This document shows positions 20,373-29,236 of a stretch of DNA of 64,000 nt, piece after piece (the stretch's first letter is position 1; the number at the start of each line of letters is the position of its first letter). A program made the translations under genes and the position numbers. Under the pieces are notes generated by a model. That model was not told where the DNA came from. It searched no databases and saw only the letters and a list, made by a program, of their open reading frames with translations. Origin of the DNA: Sphingosinicella sp. BN140058 (GTDB taxonomy: Bacteria > Pseudomonadota > Alphaproteobacteria > Sphingomonadales > Sphingomonadaceae); assembly GCF_004135585.1 (NCBI RefSeq), contig NZ_CP035501.1, positions 545,001-609,000 of the forward strand. Reading direction: 5' to 3'.

Positions 20373-21905
20373 ATGAGTGCATTCGGAAGGCGAGGCGGTA
20401 GTGGCGGATCCGGGCTGAGGCCCGCGTTCGGCGTGGCTAAGCCGATGAAGGGCCCCGGCGGCCCGACCCCGCTTTCCCCCGAGCCGGCTGCGTCCGGTGG
20501 CGATCAATTCCCGCCGATCGACGCAATGGAGTTCGCGTCGGAAGACGTCACGCCCGGCGGTCCGGATCGCACCGACGCGATGTCGCGGCTGGCCGACCGG
20601 ATGGCCGCCATCAGCGAGTCGCCGGTCTCACGCAACGAGGGCTTCGAAGCCTCGATCCACCGGATCAAGGAGCAGGTCCTCCCCCGTTTGCTGGAGCGAG
20701 TCGATCCGGAAGCGGCCGCAACCCTGTCCAAGGACGAGCTTGCCGAGGAATTCCGGCCGATCATCGGCGAAGTGCTCGCCGAGCTGAAGATCAATCTCAA
20801 CCGACGCGAGCAGTTCGCGCTGGAAAAGGTGCTGGTCGACGAGCTGCTCGGCCTCGGCCCGCTGGAAGAGCTGCTCAACGACCCTGAGATCAGCGACATC
20901 ATGGTCAACGGCCCCAACCAGACCTTCATCGAGAAGCGCGGCAAGCTGCAGGTCGCCAACATCCAGTTTCGCGACGAGGAACATCTGTTCCAGATCGCTC
21001 AGCGCATCGTCAACAAGGTCGGCCGCCGCATCGACCAGACGACGCCGCTCGCCGACGCCCGTCTCCCGGACGGCAGCCGCGTCAACGTCATCGTGCCGCC
21101 GCTGTCGCTGCGCGGCACCGCCATCTCGATTCGTAAATTCTCGGAAAAGCCGATCACGGTCGACATGATGAAGAATTTCGGATCGATGTCGGAGAAGATG
21201 GCGACCTGCCTGAAGATCGCCGGCGCCAGCCGCTTCAACATCGTCATTTCCGGCGGTACCGGCTCGGGCAAGACGACGATGCTCAATGCCCTGTCGAAGC
21301 TGATCGATCCCGGCGAACGCGTGATCACGATCGAGGACGCGGCCGAACTTCGCCTGCAGCAGCCGCACTGGCTGCCGCTCGAAACCCGCCCGCCCAACCT
21401 CGAGGGCCAGGGCGCGATCACGATCCGCGATCTCGTCATCAACGCTCTGCGTATGCGCCCAGACCGCATCATCCTCGGCGAGATTCGCGGCAGCGAGTGT
21501 TTCGATCTGCTCGCCGCGATGAACACCGGCCATGACGGCTCGATGGCAACGCTCCACTCCAACTCTCCGCGCGAATGCCTCGCGCGTATGGAGAACATGG
21601 TGATGATGAGCGATATCAAGGTTCCCAAGGAAGCGATCAGCCGCCAGATCGCGGATTCGGTCGATCTCATCGTCCAGGTGAAGCGCCTTCGTGACGGCTC
21701 CCGCCGCACCACCAACATCACTGAAGTGATCGGCATGGAAGGCGACGTGATCGTCACCCAGGAATTGTTCAAGTTCGAATATCTGGACGAGACCGCGGAC
21801 GGCAAGATCATCGGCGAATATCGCGCAATGGGCCTGCGCCCCTACACGCTCGAGAAGGCCAAGCAATATGGCTTCGACCAACCTTATCTGGAGGCGTGTC
21901 TCTAA
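20373..21905 (+). CDS. cpaF: CpaF family pilus-assembly ATPase
   Basis: The 510-residue protein is a type II/IV secretion ATPase of the CpaF/TadA subfamily, which powers Flp/tad pilus assembly. A disordered Gly/Pro-rich N-terminus (residues 1-80) precedes the all-alpha and PAS-like N-domain (ILVDELLGLGPLEELL-type region). Walker A SGGTGSGKT is at about 293-301, the Asp box at RPDRIILGEIRG and the His box at NTGHDGSMATLHSN. The rest of the tad/cpa locus is absent: neighbours are a transporter and a small conserved gene plus a kinase. It is a stand-alone cpaF, or its partners lie elsewhere. Confidence 0.93.
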   Translation: MSAFGRRGGSGGSGLRPAFGVAKPMKGPGGPTPLSPEPAASGGDQFPPIDAMEFASEDVTPGGPDRTDAMSRLADRMAAISESPVSRNEGFEASIHRIKEQVLPRLLERVDPEAAATLSKDELAEEFRPIIGEVLAELKINLNRREQFALEKVLVDELLGLGPLEELLNDPEISDIMVNGPNQTFIEKRGKLQVANIQFRDEEHLFQIAQRIVNKVGRRIDQTTPLADARLPDGSRVNVIVPPLSLRGTAISIRKFSEKPITVDMMKNFGSMSEKMATCLKIAGASRFNIVISGGTGSGKTTMLNALSKLIDPGERVITIEDAAELRLQQPHWLPLETRPPNLEGQGAITIRDLVINALRMRPDRIILGEIRGSECFDLLAAMNTGHDGSMATLHSNSPRECLARMENMVMMSDIKVPKEAISRQIADSVDLIVQVKRLRDGSRRTTNITEVIGMEGDVIVTQELFKFEYLDETADGKIIGEYRAMGLRPYTLEKAKQYGFDQPYLEACL

Positions 21906-22210
21906 GCCGTACGCCTGCGCCGTCGCCGCCAGTCCAAGGACCGCCGGTTGAGATCGCCGAGATCGGCGGTTCCGGCAAGCACTCGCTCGGCGAGCGCCGT
22001 TGCGGCAGCGAGTTTGGCTTCGTCGATATGCGCATAAGCCGGACGTCCGGCGACATGGTCGTACCAGATGCCGCCGCATGCGGCATCGAGCAGAATACGC
22101 TGGAAGCAATGGTCGTCGCGGACCGGCCACCCTCGTTCGACCGCTGCCCCCGGCAAAATCCGCTTGGTCAGATCCAGCCAGCGCCGCTCCAGCGAAGCCC
22201 GATCAGACAG
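21902..22210 (-). CDS. Conserved small protein of unknown function, apparent CTG start
   Basis: The reading frame gives about 102 residues: SDRASLERRWLDLT, then GWPVRDDHCFQRILLD and a basic C-terminus. It reads like a conserved alphaproteobacterial small protein sometimes loosely labelled acetyltransferase; I see no acetyl-CoA motif. The natural start is CTG 22210, which overlaps the stop of the histidine kinase gene (22203-22205). A TTG at 22156 would cut off the conserved N-terminus. Its 3' end overlaps cpaF convergently by 4 bases. Coupled translation with the kinase is likely. Confidence 0.6.
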   Translation of the reverse strand: MSDRASLERRWLDLTKRILPGAAVERGWPVRDDHCFQRILLDAACGGIWYDHVAGRPAYAHIDEAKLAAATALAERVLAGTADLGDLNRRSLDWRRRRRRTA

Positions 22211-23573
22211 GGATGCACGCCTCGTCCGGTCGCACCCGATCGGGAAGGTCGGGCTCGGCGCTCATGGAGAAGGTGAAGACGGTCGCCGATTCCTCCGATC
22301 CGAGCGACAGCGTTCCGCCGTGCGCACGGGCGATCTCGGCGGCGATATAGAGGCCGAGACCAAGGCCTTCGCTGCGCCCGCCCGGGCCACCGCGCTTGAA
22401 CGGATCGAACAGGGTGCGGCGCCGCTCTTCGGAAATCGGAGCGCCGCCATTCGCCACTGAGAGCAGAAATTGCCCGTCCCGGCACGAGGCGCGTACCGTC
22501 ACCGGCTGCTCCGGATCGCCGTGACGAAGCGCGTTGCCGAGCAGGTTGGACAACAATTGGGCGAGACGCGCTGCGTCGCAGATGACGGTCGGCACGGGTT
22601 CGATCTCCGCGCGGATGTCCCGCTCCGGGTAGACCGCGCGGAGCTCCGCGACCACTTGTTCGAGCGCTGCGGCAAGGTCGCCGTTGATTGCAAGGCGCAG
22701 GGTGACGCCGCCACCGAGCCGCCCCCGGGCGAAATCGAGAACGTCGTCGATCAGCCGCGCCATACGGCGGCAGGAATCCTGCATCAGCGACAGCACCTTG
22801 GCAGGACGACCGTCGAGCTTCGCATCGGCGAGCAGACGGGTTCCGGCCTCGATAGACGCGAGGGGGTTGCGCAGGTCGTGGCCGAGAACGGCGATGAACT
22901 GGTCGCGCAGCTCCGCCGCGTGGGTCGCGTCGATCAGCGCCGCCTCGCTGCGCCGCAGCCGCTCGCCCGCATCGAGGTGCAAGGCGATCAGCTCCGCGAA
23001 CAGCGAGAAGGTCTCGACCGCCGGACCTTCCTTGAGCCGCGCCGGCTCGGGATCGATCGCGCACAGGGTGCCGAAAAACTCGCCGTTGGTGCGCACGATC
23101 GGCATCGAGATGTAGCTCTGGAAGCCGTACATCTGCGGGGTCGGATGATCGCGAAAGTCGGGATCGTTGGCGACGTGATCGATGATCACTGCGCGGCCGC
23201 TTTGCCTGATTTCGTCGCAGATCGTCGTGGCGAGAACGAGCTCCCCGCCCGGCGCAATCCCGAAACCGATGTCGTCGCGCACCGCGCACGCGGTCCAGCT
23301 CTGATCGGTGACTCGTGCCACGGCTGCGAAGCGCATACCGGTTACCCGGCAGACCGCGCTCAGGATCGTCGGCACGGCGTCGATCGCCGCAATCGCGGCA
23401 ACGTCTTGGGCAATCTCGCGAATCGTGCCTCTCCCAGATCCGGCCGATGACGGACTAGCCGACCACCCGGCAGGAGTCGAACCAGGGCGGATCAGCCCGC
23501 CTTGATCGCCAGCGCGAGCGCGACCACCGACGCCATGAAGGACAAAACCTGAATCAGGTTCCAGGGAACCCAT
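22203..23573 (-). CDS. GAF-domain sensor histidine kinase
   Basis: From the ATG at 23573 the frame encodes 456 residues, but the first ~50 overlap the preceding small gene and show no homology. The true start may be an ATT at 23423, right after GGGAGAGG (IREIAQDVAAIA). Domains are GAF (about 60-205, with GFQSYISMPIVRTNGEFFGTLCAID split across strands), HisKA with the phospho-acceptor His in VLGHDLRNPLA, and an HATPase with LLSNLLGNALRHGD (N box) and GLGLGLYIAAEIARAHGG (G box). No membrane segment or receiver is present, so it is a cytosolic sensor. No cognate regulator lies adjacent. Confidence 0.88.
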   Translation of the reverse strand: MGSLEPDSGFVLHGVGGRARAGDQGGLIRPGSTPAGWSASPSSAGSGRGTIREIAQDVAAIAAIDAVPTILSAVCRVTGMRFAAVARVTDQSWTACAVRDDIGFGIAPGGELVLATTICDEIRQSGRAVIIDHVANDPDFRDHPTPQMYGFQSYISMPIVRTNGEFFGTLCAIDPEPARLKEGPAVETFSLFAELIALHLDAGERLRRSEAALIDATHAAELRDQFIAVLGHDLRNPLASIEAGTRLLADAKLDGRPAKVLSLMQDSCRRMARLIDDVLDFARGRLGGGVTLRLAINGDLAAALEQVVAELRAVYPERDIRAEIEPVPTVICDAARLAQLLSNLLGNALRHGDPEQPVTVRASCRDGQFLLSVANGGAPISEERRRTLFDPFKRGGPGGRSEGLGLGLYIAAEIARAHGGTLSLGSEESATVFTFSMSAEPDLPDRVRPDEACIPV

Positions 23574-23704
23574 CCGACGCGATCCAGGTGCCGCCGACGA
23601 TTGCGGCGGTGCTCGGCGACGGCCGCGGTTGCGGCGAGGACGAACAGCACGCCTGCCGCGGCCCAGAGGAAAGTGCCGGGGTCGGTGAAATCGAGATCGC
23701 TCAT
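23492..23704 (-). CDS. Small two-segment membrane protein
   Basis: The 70-residue product has two hydrophobic segments (about residues 13-30 and 50-68) separated by a basic loop EHRRNRRRHLDR. The start ATG 23704 and stop at 23492 are clean. I recognise no family. It lies upstream of the histidine kinase on the same strand; the kinase frame as written would overlap it by 82 bases, another reason to place the kinase start further in. A role with the kinase is possible but unsupported. Confidence 0.6.
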   Translation of the reverse strand: MSDLDFTDPGTFLWAAAGVLFVLAATAAVAEHRRNRRRHLDRVGWVPWNLIQVLSFMASVVALALAIKAG

Positions 23705-23805
23705 GTGCGCGCCGTCGCTCTGCTATGGACCCTTGTCTTCCTGCGCGCTTGCCTCACCGTTACCCTTCCGTCATGAGCTTGCCGACGTGAGATAGGGAGA
23801 GGTTG

Positions 23806-24630
23806 ATGATCCGCCAGACCATGTTCGCCGCAATTGTCGCAGGAACCCTCCTCTCGGGCTGCGGCCCCACGGCCGGGGCGGAGCGCGCTGCAGCCGCCTC
23901 CGTCTATGCCGACACTTCGATCGCCGCCGCGATCGGCGCCGAGACCCGCACGCCCGCCAACGTCGCCCGCGACCAATATCGTCACCCGCGCGAGACGCTG
24001 AGCTTCTTCGGCGTTGAGCCGGACGACACCGTCGTCGAGATCTGGCCCGGCGGCGGCTGGTACACCGAAATCCTCGCACCCCTGCTGCGCGAACGGGGGA
24101 CGTATTGGGCGGTGGCGTCCGAGCGGGGGCTGAACGGCGTCCGCGGCCTGATCGCCAAGGATCCGGCGACCTATGGTCAGATCCGTCTTGCCGCCTTCCC
24201 GGCGCAGGGATCGGACGCACGTGTGCCGGAGGGCAGCGCGGACGTCGTCCTCACCTTCCGCAATGTCCACAACTGGCTGATGGCGGAGCCGCCGATCGGC
24301 GAGGAGGCTTTCCGTCAGGCGTTCGCGATGCTGAAGCCCGGCGGCGTCCTGGGTGTCGTCGATCACCGGCTGCCCGAAAGCGCCGATGCGGCGCGCGAGC
24401 GTTCGTCGGGCTACGTAAAGGTTTCGACCGTGCGCCGCCTCGCCGAAGCCGCAGGTTTCCGGCTCGCCGCAGAATCGGAGATCAACGCCAATCCCCGCGA
24501 TACCAAGGATCACCCGAACGGAGTCTGGTCCCTGCCCCCGACCTTCCGCGGCGGCGACGTCGACCGGGATCGTTTTGCGGCGATCGGCGAAAGCGATCGC
24601 ATGACGCTGAAGTTCGTCAAGCCGGACTGA
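23806..24630 (+). CDS. Lipoprotein-type class I methyltransferase-like protein
   Basis: The 274-residue protein has a signal sequence ending in the lipobox LLSGC (Cys about 22), so it should be lipid-anchored outside the cytoplasm. The remainder resembles predicted methyltransferases (COG4798 type): the glycine motif VVEIWPGGGWYTEILAP stands in for the SAM-binding motif I, VVLTFRNVHNW is motif IV-like, and MLKPGGVLGVVDHR is motif VI-like. A SAM-dependent enzyme outside the cytosol would be surprising because SAM is not expected there. ATG 23806 follows AGGGAG. The next gene converges, separated by no gap. Confidence 0.75.
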   Translation: MIRQTMFAAIVAGTLLSGCGPTAGAERAAAASVYADTSIAAAIGAETRTPANVARDQYRHPRETLSFFGVEPDDTVVEIWPGGGWYTEILAPLLRERGTYWAVASERGLNGVRGLIAKDPATYGQIRLAAFPAQGSDARVPEGSADVVLTFRNVHNWLMAEPPIGEEAFRQAFAMLKPGGVLGVVDHRLPESADAARERSSGYVKVSTVRRLAEAAGFRLAAESEINANPRDTKDHPNGVWSLPPTFRGGDVDRDRFAAIGESDRMTLKFVKPD

Positions 24631-25944
24631 TCAGTCCTTCACCACCATCCCGTCCTTCATGACGAAGGCGACCCGCTTCAGCACGGTCACGTCCTGGAGC
24701 GGGTCGCCGGCGACGGCGATCACATCCGCGCGCTTGCCGGGCTCCAGAGTCCCGATCTCCGCGGAGAGATCGAGCAGGTCGGCGGCATTGACCGTTGCCG
24801 CCTTGATCGCTTCCGCGGGCGGCAGGCCGTGCTTGACCAGCAATTCGAACTCGTCGGCGTTGCTGCCGTGTCTGGAAACTCCGGCATCGGTTCCGAATGC
24901 GATCTTCACCCCCGCCGGATAAGCCTTTTCGACATTCTTCCCGGTGATCCCGATCCGCCAGCGAATCTTCGGCATGACCTCCGCCGAATAGGCGTTGGGG
25001 TCGGCGGCGAGCCGCTCGAGATAGCCGTTCACGGTCGACAGGGTCGGCACCAGATAGGCGCCGCTGCGCTTGAACAGCCGAACGCTCTCGTCGTCCAGCA
25101 TCGTGCCATGCTCGATCGACGCCGCCCCGGCGGCGAGCGCCAGATTGATGCCGTCCGCACCATGGGCGTGCACGGCGACCTTCTTGCCGTAGAGCCGCGC
25201 GGTGTCGGCGATCGCTTTGGCTTCATCGTCGAACATCTGTGCGCCGAGGCCGGCGCCGATGCGACTATTGACCCCGCCGGTGGTTGCGATCTTGATCACG
25301 TCGGCGCCGCGGCGCACCTGCAGGCGCACCGCACGCCGGCACGCATCGGCGCCGTCGCACAGATTGTCCTGGATGATGCCGGCGTGGAGATCCTCCGCCA
25401 GGCTGAGCGTCGAATCCATGTGGCCGCTGGTGGTGGAGATGGCGCGCCCGGCATCGACGATGCGCGGGGAAACCAATTCTCCGCGCGCCGCTGCGTCGCG
25501 GATTGCCAGCGTGGCGCCGCTGCCGTCGCCCAGGTTGCGCACCGTGGTGAATCCGGCCTTGATCGTCTTGCGGGCATTGGCGAGCGCACGCAGCGTCTTT
25601 GCGGGTGCATTGTCGCTGACGTCCTCGACCAAAGCTGCGACACCGCCCGCATCCGTTTCGAGGTGGACGTGGGTGTCGATCAGTCCCGGCAGCACGTACG
25701 CCGCCGAGAGATCGATCAGCCGCGCGCCGACGGGCGGCGGCGCCAATCCGTCGATGATCTCGCTGATCCGCCCGTCGCGAACGATGATGGTCGACGGCCC
25801 GCGCACGGCCCGGCCGGGCCGATCGAGCAGGTGACCGGCATGAATGACGGTCGATCGTCCTTCGGAATGGGTGACGGCAGACGGCTGGACGGCAAGCGCG
25901 GAAGAGCCGGATGCGATCAGCAATCCGGCGAGTGCGAGTCGCAT
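24631..25944 (-). CDS. Exported metal-dependent amidohydrolase (dipeptidase-like)
   Basis: The 437-residue protein has a signal peptide (MRLALAGLLIASGSSALA) and an imidazolonepropionase-like amidohydrolase barrel. Metal ligands are visible in order: DTHVHLET (His pair), the candidate carboxylated Lys in DVIKIATTGG, HAHGAD, IEHGT and FGTDAG (Asp). Related exported enzymes hydrolyse Xaa-Pro, Xaa-Arg or Xaa-Lys dipeptides. A proline-rich or peptide substrate is a guess. It stops directly at the converging methyltransferase gene and lies downstream of phaR on the same strand after 68 bases, so it may be transcribed with phaR. Confidence 0.83.
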   Translation of the reverse strand: MRLALAGLLIASGSSALAVQPSAVTHSEGRSTVIHAGHLLDRPGRAVRGPSTIIVRDGRISEIIDGLAPPPVGARLIDLSAAYVLPGLIDTHVHLETDAGGVAALVEDVSDNAPAKTLRALANARKTIKAGFTTVRNLGDGSGATLAIRDAAARGELVSPRIVDAGRAISTTSGHMDSTLSLAEDLHAGIIQDNLCDGADACRRAVRLQVRRGADVIKIATTGGVNSRIGAGLGAQMFDDEAKAIADTARLYGKKVAVHAHGADGINLALAAGAASIEHGTMLDDESVRLFKRSGAYLVPTLSTVNGYLERLAADPNAYSAEVMPKIRWRIGITGKNVEKAYPAGVKIAFGTDAGVSRHGSNADEFELLVKHGLPPAEAIKAATVNAADLLDLSAEIGTLEPGKRADVIAVAGDPLQDVTVLKRVAFVMKDGMVVKD

Positions 25945-26012
25945 GGAATTCCCCCCTTGCCGCCGGCCCCGCGCCGACCGTTGCCGGCCGACGCCTCGGC
26001 GCCGCCAGGCCT

Positions 26013-26567
26013 CTACTTGCCGAGCTTGTCGACCTTCGCCTGGAGCGCGGCGAGCTCGTTGCGCAGACGGTCGATCTCGTTCTCGCGCGCGGGCGGAGCC
26101 GGTTCGGCGGCGCCTGTCTTTGCCGATGCGGGCGCTGCGCGGCCTGCCGCATTCTGGAACAGCTCCATGTTCCGACGGGCCATCTCGGCGAACGGACCGC
26201 CGGTGAACGCACCGGCGAGCGCGTCGCGAAACTGCTCCTGATTGCGCTGGAACGCCTCCAGCGAGGCTTCCAGATATTCCGGCACCAGAGACTGCATCTG
26301 ACCGCCATACATGCCGATCAGCTGGCGGAGGAAATTGACCGGCAGCATCGTCTTGCCGCGCGCTTCCTCGTCCATGATGATCTGGGTCAGCACCGCGTGG
26401 GTGATATCCTCGGCCGTCTTCGCGTCGACGACTTTGAATTCCCGTTTCTGCCGGACCATCTCGGCCAGCCGTTCCAGGGTTATGTAGCTGGAGCTTTCCG
26501 TGTCATAGAGGCGGCGGTTTGCATATTTCTTGATGATGACGACATCGTCGCCGGACCCAGCTGCCAT
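26013..26567 (-). CDS. phaR: Polyhydroxyalkanoate synthesis repressor PhaR
   Basis: The 184-residue protein has the PHB/PHA accumulation regulator DNA-binding domain at its N-terminus (VVIIKKYANRRLYDTESSSY, then ITLERLAEMV), followed by the PHB-binding part (LPVNFLRQLIGMYGGQMQSL) and a C-terminal Ala/Pro-rich linker with a short coiled coil. PhaR represses phasin and PHA genes until it is titrated onto polymer granules. ATG 26567 has GGGAGG at 7 bases. The divergent PhaC-like gene begins at almost the same base, and a TGC/GCA-rich stretch nearby is a likely PhaR target. Confidence 0.93.
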   Translation of the reverse strand: MAAGSGDDVVIIKKYANRRLYDTESSSYITLERLAEMVRQKREFKVVDAKTAEDITHAVLTQIIMDEEARGKTMLPVNFLRQLIGMYGGQMQSLVPEYLEASLEAFQRNQEQFRDALAGAFTGGPFAEMARRNMELFQNAAGRAAPASAKTGAAEPAPPARENEIDRLRNELAALQAKVDKLGK

Positions 26568-27642
26568 GAACCGTCCTCCCGAGCCTTTGCAAAGTGCATT
26601 AGCACCAACGCTTTCTGCACCGCAACAGAAGCCGCGTCCACTCCCTCTGTTCCTTGCCATGTTGCGCAGCGAAACCGCACAATCGCCGAACCGGTTGGCC
26701 CAGGCGCTTCTCGGCCTCCGCGCCTATCAGGAAGCGCCCCGCGCCACCCCGCTCCCGCCGCTGCCGGCAATTGCGGAAGCGCACGGCGCAGCGCTGCGCG
26801 ATTACGGCGGCGACGGACGGCCGGTGGTGTTCGTACCGTCGCTGATCAACCCGCCCAATATCCTCGATCTTGCCGCCGAGCGCTCCCTTTTGCGCTGGCT
26901 GGTCGCGGCAGGGCATCGCCCGCTGCTGGTCGATTGGGGTGCGGATGTGGCGCTGCGCCGGGATCTCTCGGTGACCGATCATGTCGAGAAGATCCTGGTT
27001 CCACTCGTCGAGTCGATCGGAGAGCCCGCTGCCCTGGTCGGTTATTGCCTCGGCGGCACCATGGCGCTCGCGGCGGCGTCGGTGGCGCCGGTTCGAAGCC
27101 TCGCCACGATCGCCGTGCCGTGGCGCTTTTCCAGCTATCCGGAGCAGGCACGGGCGCTGCTCGCCCGATTGTGGGAACAGGGCCGGCCGAGCGCCGATCG
27201 GCTCGGGCTCTTCCCGATGGAGCTGCTGCAAAGCGCCTTCTGGAGCCTGGATCCGGCCCGCACCGTCGCCAAGTTCGAGCGGTTCGCGGGTCTGGAGCCC
27301 GATAGCGACGGGGCACGCGGCTTCGTCCTGCTGGAGGACTGGGCCAATGACGGCCCTCCCCTCGGCGGCGCCGCGGCGCGCGAAATGTTCGAGGATCTGT
27401 TCGCAGCCGATCTGCCGGGCCGTGGCGCGTGGAAGGTCGGCGGCAGGCCCGTCGATCCGACGAACCTGTCGGTGCCGCTGCTCAACATCGTCTCCACGAT
27501 CGATCGAATCGTTCCCGCCGAGAGCGCCGCAGACGCCGGCCAGCGACTGGAGATCGACAAGGGCCATGTCGGCATGGTGATCGGCGGCGGCGCCCGCGAG
27601 CGCCTTTGGCGCCCCTTGAGCGATTGGCTTTTCCGGGTCTGA
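26566..27642 (+). CDS. PhaC-like alpha/beta hydrolase
   Basis: The protein (358 residues from ATG 26566) resembles PHA synthase-type alpha/beta hydrolases. [16 protein letters not shown] and LVDWG match the region before the lipase-like box, and [10 protein letters not shown] carries a Cys in the nucleophile elbow as in PhaC. SIDRIVP-type and GHVGM segments match the catalytic Asp and His regions (here STIDRIVP and [10 protein letters not shown]). It is shorter than class I PhaC (~600), so it may be a depolymerase or accessory enzyme. The start is uncertain: 26566 lies inside the phaR ribosome-binding region, and ATG 26659 is the alternative. Confidence 0.72.
   Translation: MNRPPEPLQSALAPTLSAPQQKPRPLPLFLAMLRSETAQSPNRLAQALLGLRAYQEAPRATPLPPLPAIAEAHGAALRDYGGDGRPVVFVPSLINPPNILDLAAERSLLRWLVAAGHRPLLVDWGADVALRRDLSVTDHVEKILVPLVESIGEPAALVGYCLGGTMALAAASVAPVRSLATIAVPWRFSSYPEQARALLARLWEQGRPSADRLGLFPMELLQSAFWSLDPARTVAKFERFAGLEPDSDGARGFVLLEDWANDGPPLGGAAAREMFEDLFAADLPGRGAWKVGGRPVDPTNLSVPLLNIVSTIDRIVPAESAADAGQRLEIDKGHVGMVIGGGARERLWRPLSDWLFRV
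26586..26624. promoter_or_regulatory. TGC/GCA-rich region, candidate PhaR target
   Basis: This short stretch upstream of phaR holds repeated TGC and GCA triplets (TTTGCAAAG, GTGCATTAGCAC, CTGCACCGCA). PhaR proteins of other alphaproteobacteria bind TGC-rich sites near TGCA/GCAG repeats. On the minus strand a possible phaR promoter reads TTGCGG, 18 bases, TAATGC. If the hydrolase starts at 26566 this region lies inside its coding frame. Confidence 0.4.
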
Positions 27643-27700
27643 GCAAGCTGCTAGGGCACGGCCGAACTCGACGCGCCCGCGTCCGCCAGGAGATCCGTTC

Positions 27701-28876
27701 ATGACCGATGTCGTCATCACCGCTGCCAAGCGCACCCCCGTCGGCGCGTTCCTCGGCGCGTTCGCGACCACCCCGGCCCACGAGCTCGGCCGAATCGCGG
27801 TTGCCGCCGCGCTCGAGCAGGCCGGTGTCGCGCCCGAGGACGTCTCGGAGGTCATCCTGGGCCAGGTGCTGACTGCCGCGCAGGGCCAGAATCCGGCGCG
27901 TCAGGCGTCGATGGCCGCCGGCGTGCCGAAGGAGATCCCGGCTTGGGGCGTCAACCAGGTCTGCGGCTCCGGGCTTCGCGCCGTCGCCCTTGCGACGCAG
28001 GCGATCCAGACCGGCGATGCGACCATCGTCGTCGCCGGCGGCCAGGAGAGCATGAGCCTTTCGAACCACGCCCAGGCGCTGCGCGCCGGCACCAAGATGG
28101 GCGGCCTCGAACTGGTCGACACGATGATCAAGGACGGTCTAACAGACGCCTTCAACGGCTATCATATGGGCATCACCGCGGAGAATCTCGCCGAGCGCTA
28201 TCAGGTCACGCGCGAGGATCAGGACGCCTTCGCCACCGCGTCGCAGAACAAGGCGAGCGCGGCGCGGGCGGAAGGCCGCTTTGCCGACGAGATCGTGCCG
28301 GTGACGCTCAAGACCCGCAAGGGCGAGAGCGTCGTCGACAAGGACGAATATATCCGCGACGGCGTCGAGCAGTCCGGCCTTGCCGGGCTTCGGCCGGCCT
28401 TCCGCAAGGACGGCACCGTCACCGCCGGCAATGCTTCGGGTCTCAACGACGGCGCTGCGGCGCTGGTGCTGATGAGCCGTGAGGAAGCCGAGCGCCGCGG
28501 CGCACCGATCCTCGGCCGGGTCGCGAGCTGGGCCTCGGCCGGCGTCGATCCTTCGATCATGGGCATCGGCCCGGTTCCCGCGACCCAGCGCGCGCTCGAG
28601 AAAGCGGGCTGGACGATCGCCGATCTCGACCTCATCGAAGCCAATGAAGCCTTCGCGGCGCAGGCGCTCGCGGTCGGCAAGGAGCTCGGCTGGGATGCCG
28701 ACAAGGTCAACGTCAACGGTGGGGCGATCGCCATCGGCCACCCGATCGGCGCCTCGGGCGCCCGCGTGCTGACCACCCTGCTCTATGAAATGGGGCGCCG
28801 CGACGCCAAGAAGGGCCTCGCCACCCTGTGCATCGGCGGCGGCATGGGCATTGCCCTCTGCGTCGAACGCGACTGA
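27701..28876 (+). CDS. Acetyl-CoA C-acetyltransferase (thiolase)
   Basis: The 391-residue thiolase condenses two acetyl-CoA to acetoacetyl-CoA, the first step to polyhydroxybutyrate. The acyl-accepting Cys is in [11 protein letters not shown] (about residue 89), the basic His in [16 protein letters not shown], and the second Cys in [14 protein letters not shown]. Length and motifs are those of biosynthetic PhaA/AtoB thiolases. It lies 58 bases after the PhaC-like hydrolase on the same strand and beside phaR, which supports a PHA role. No phaB reductase is present. Confidence 0.92.
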   Translation: MTDVVITAAKRTPVGAFLGAFATTPAHELGRIAVAAALEQAGVAPEDVSEVILGQVLTAAQGQNPARQASMAAGVPKEIPAWGVNQVCGSGLRAVALATQAIQTGDATIVVAGGQESMSLSNHAQALRAGTKMGGLELVDTMIKDGLTDAFNGYHMGITAENLAERYQVTREDQDAFATASQNKASAARAEGRFADEIVPVTLKTRKGESVVDKDEYIRDGVEQSGLAGLRPAFRKDGTVTAGNASGLNDGAAALVLMSREEAERRGAPILGRVASWASAGVDPSIMGIGPVPATQRALEKAGWTIADLDLIEANEAFAAQALAVGKELGWDADKVNVNGGAIAIGHPIGASGARVLTTLLYEMGRRDAKKGLATLCIGGGMGIALCVERD

Positions 28877-29236
28877 TCCGGGCGCAGCTTCCCTTCATTC
28901 CCATTCCCCTTTGAGCCGTCACAAGCAACCTCGTGCGCCCGCTCCTCAGCGTGGTGCCCGGGCCGAAGAAGTGCGGCCTACTCTGAAGGCATCCCGAAAC
29001 ACGAGAGCCGAGAGAAGGTCGTTCCCCGTTCAAATCGTTCACAAAAGCGTCGAACCTTATAGGTTTCGTTTCAATACCATATTTCGAGCAACATGTGACA
29101 AGTGTTGCAAGTATGAGACATTGTCTCCGCTTTCTGAATTTCCGTTCATCTAGGCCTTGAACAGCCCCTCACGTTGGTATCTTTGAGCCGCAGAAGCCGC
29201 AGACTAAGCGGCGCGCACCTATTCAGGGGTTGAGGG
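28877..29236 (+). promoter_or_regulatory. Long AT-richer leader of TonB receptor 1
   Basis: No coding frame with homology is present in these 360 bases. Visible structure includes the perfect inverted repeat GAGAC-ATT-GTCTC (29115-29127), GTGTTGCAA at 29102-29110, and CCTTGA at 29155 followed by TTGGT at 29174. The last three recur at nearly the same distance upstream of TonB receptor 2 (34368). A long 5' leader with the promoter around 29100-29180 is likely; the exact start is unknown. Confidence 0.5.

Noticed and set aside
23461..23510. tRNA T-arm-like GGTTCGACTCC on the minus strand
   Set aside because: Two of the five T-stem pairs fail, no acceptor or anticodon arm can be built around it and the bases belong to the end of the small membrane-protein gene.
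29115..29127. GAGAC-ATT-GTCTC inverted repeat as a receptor operator
   Set aside because: It is perfect but short, and is not repeated before the paralogous receptor, so I only note it inside the leader description.
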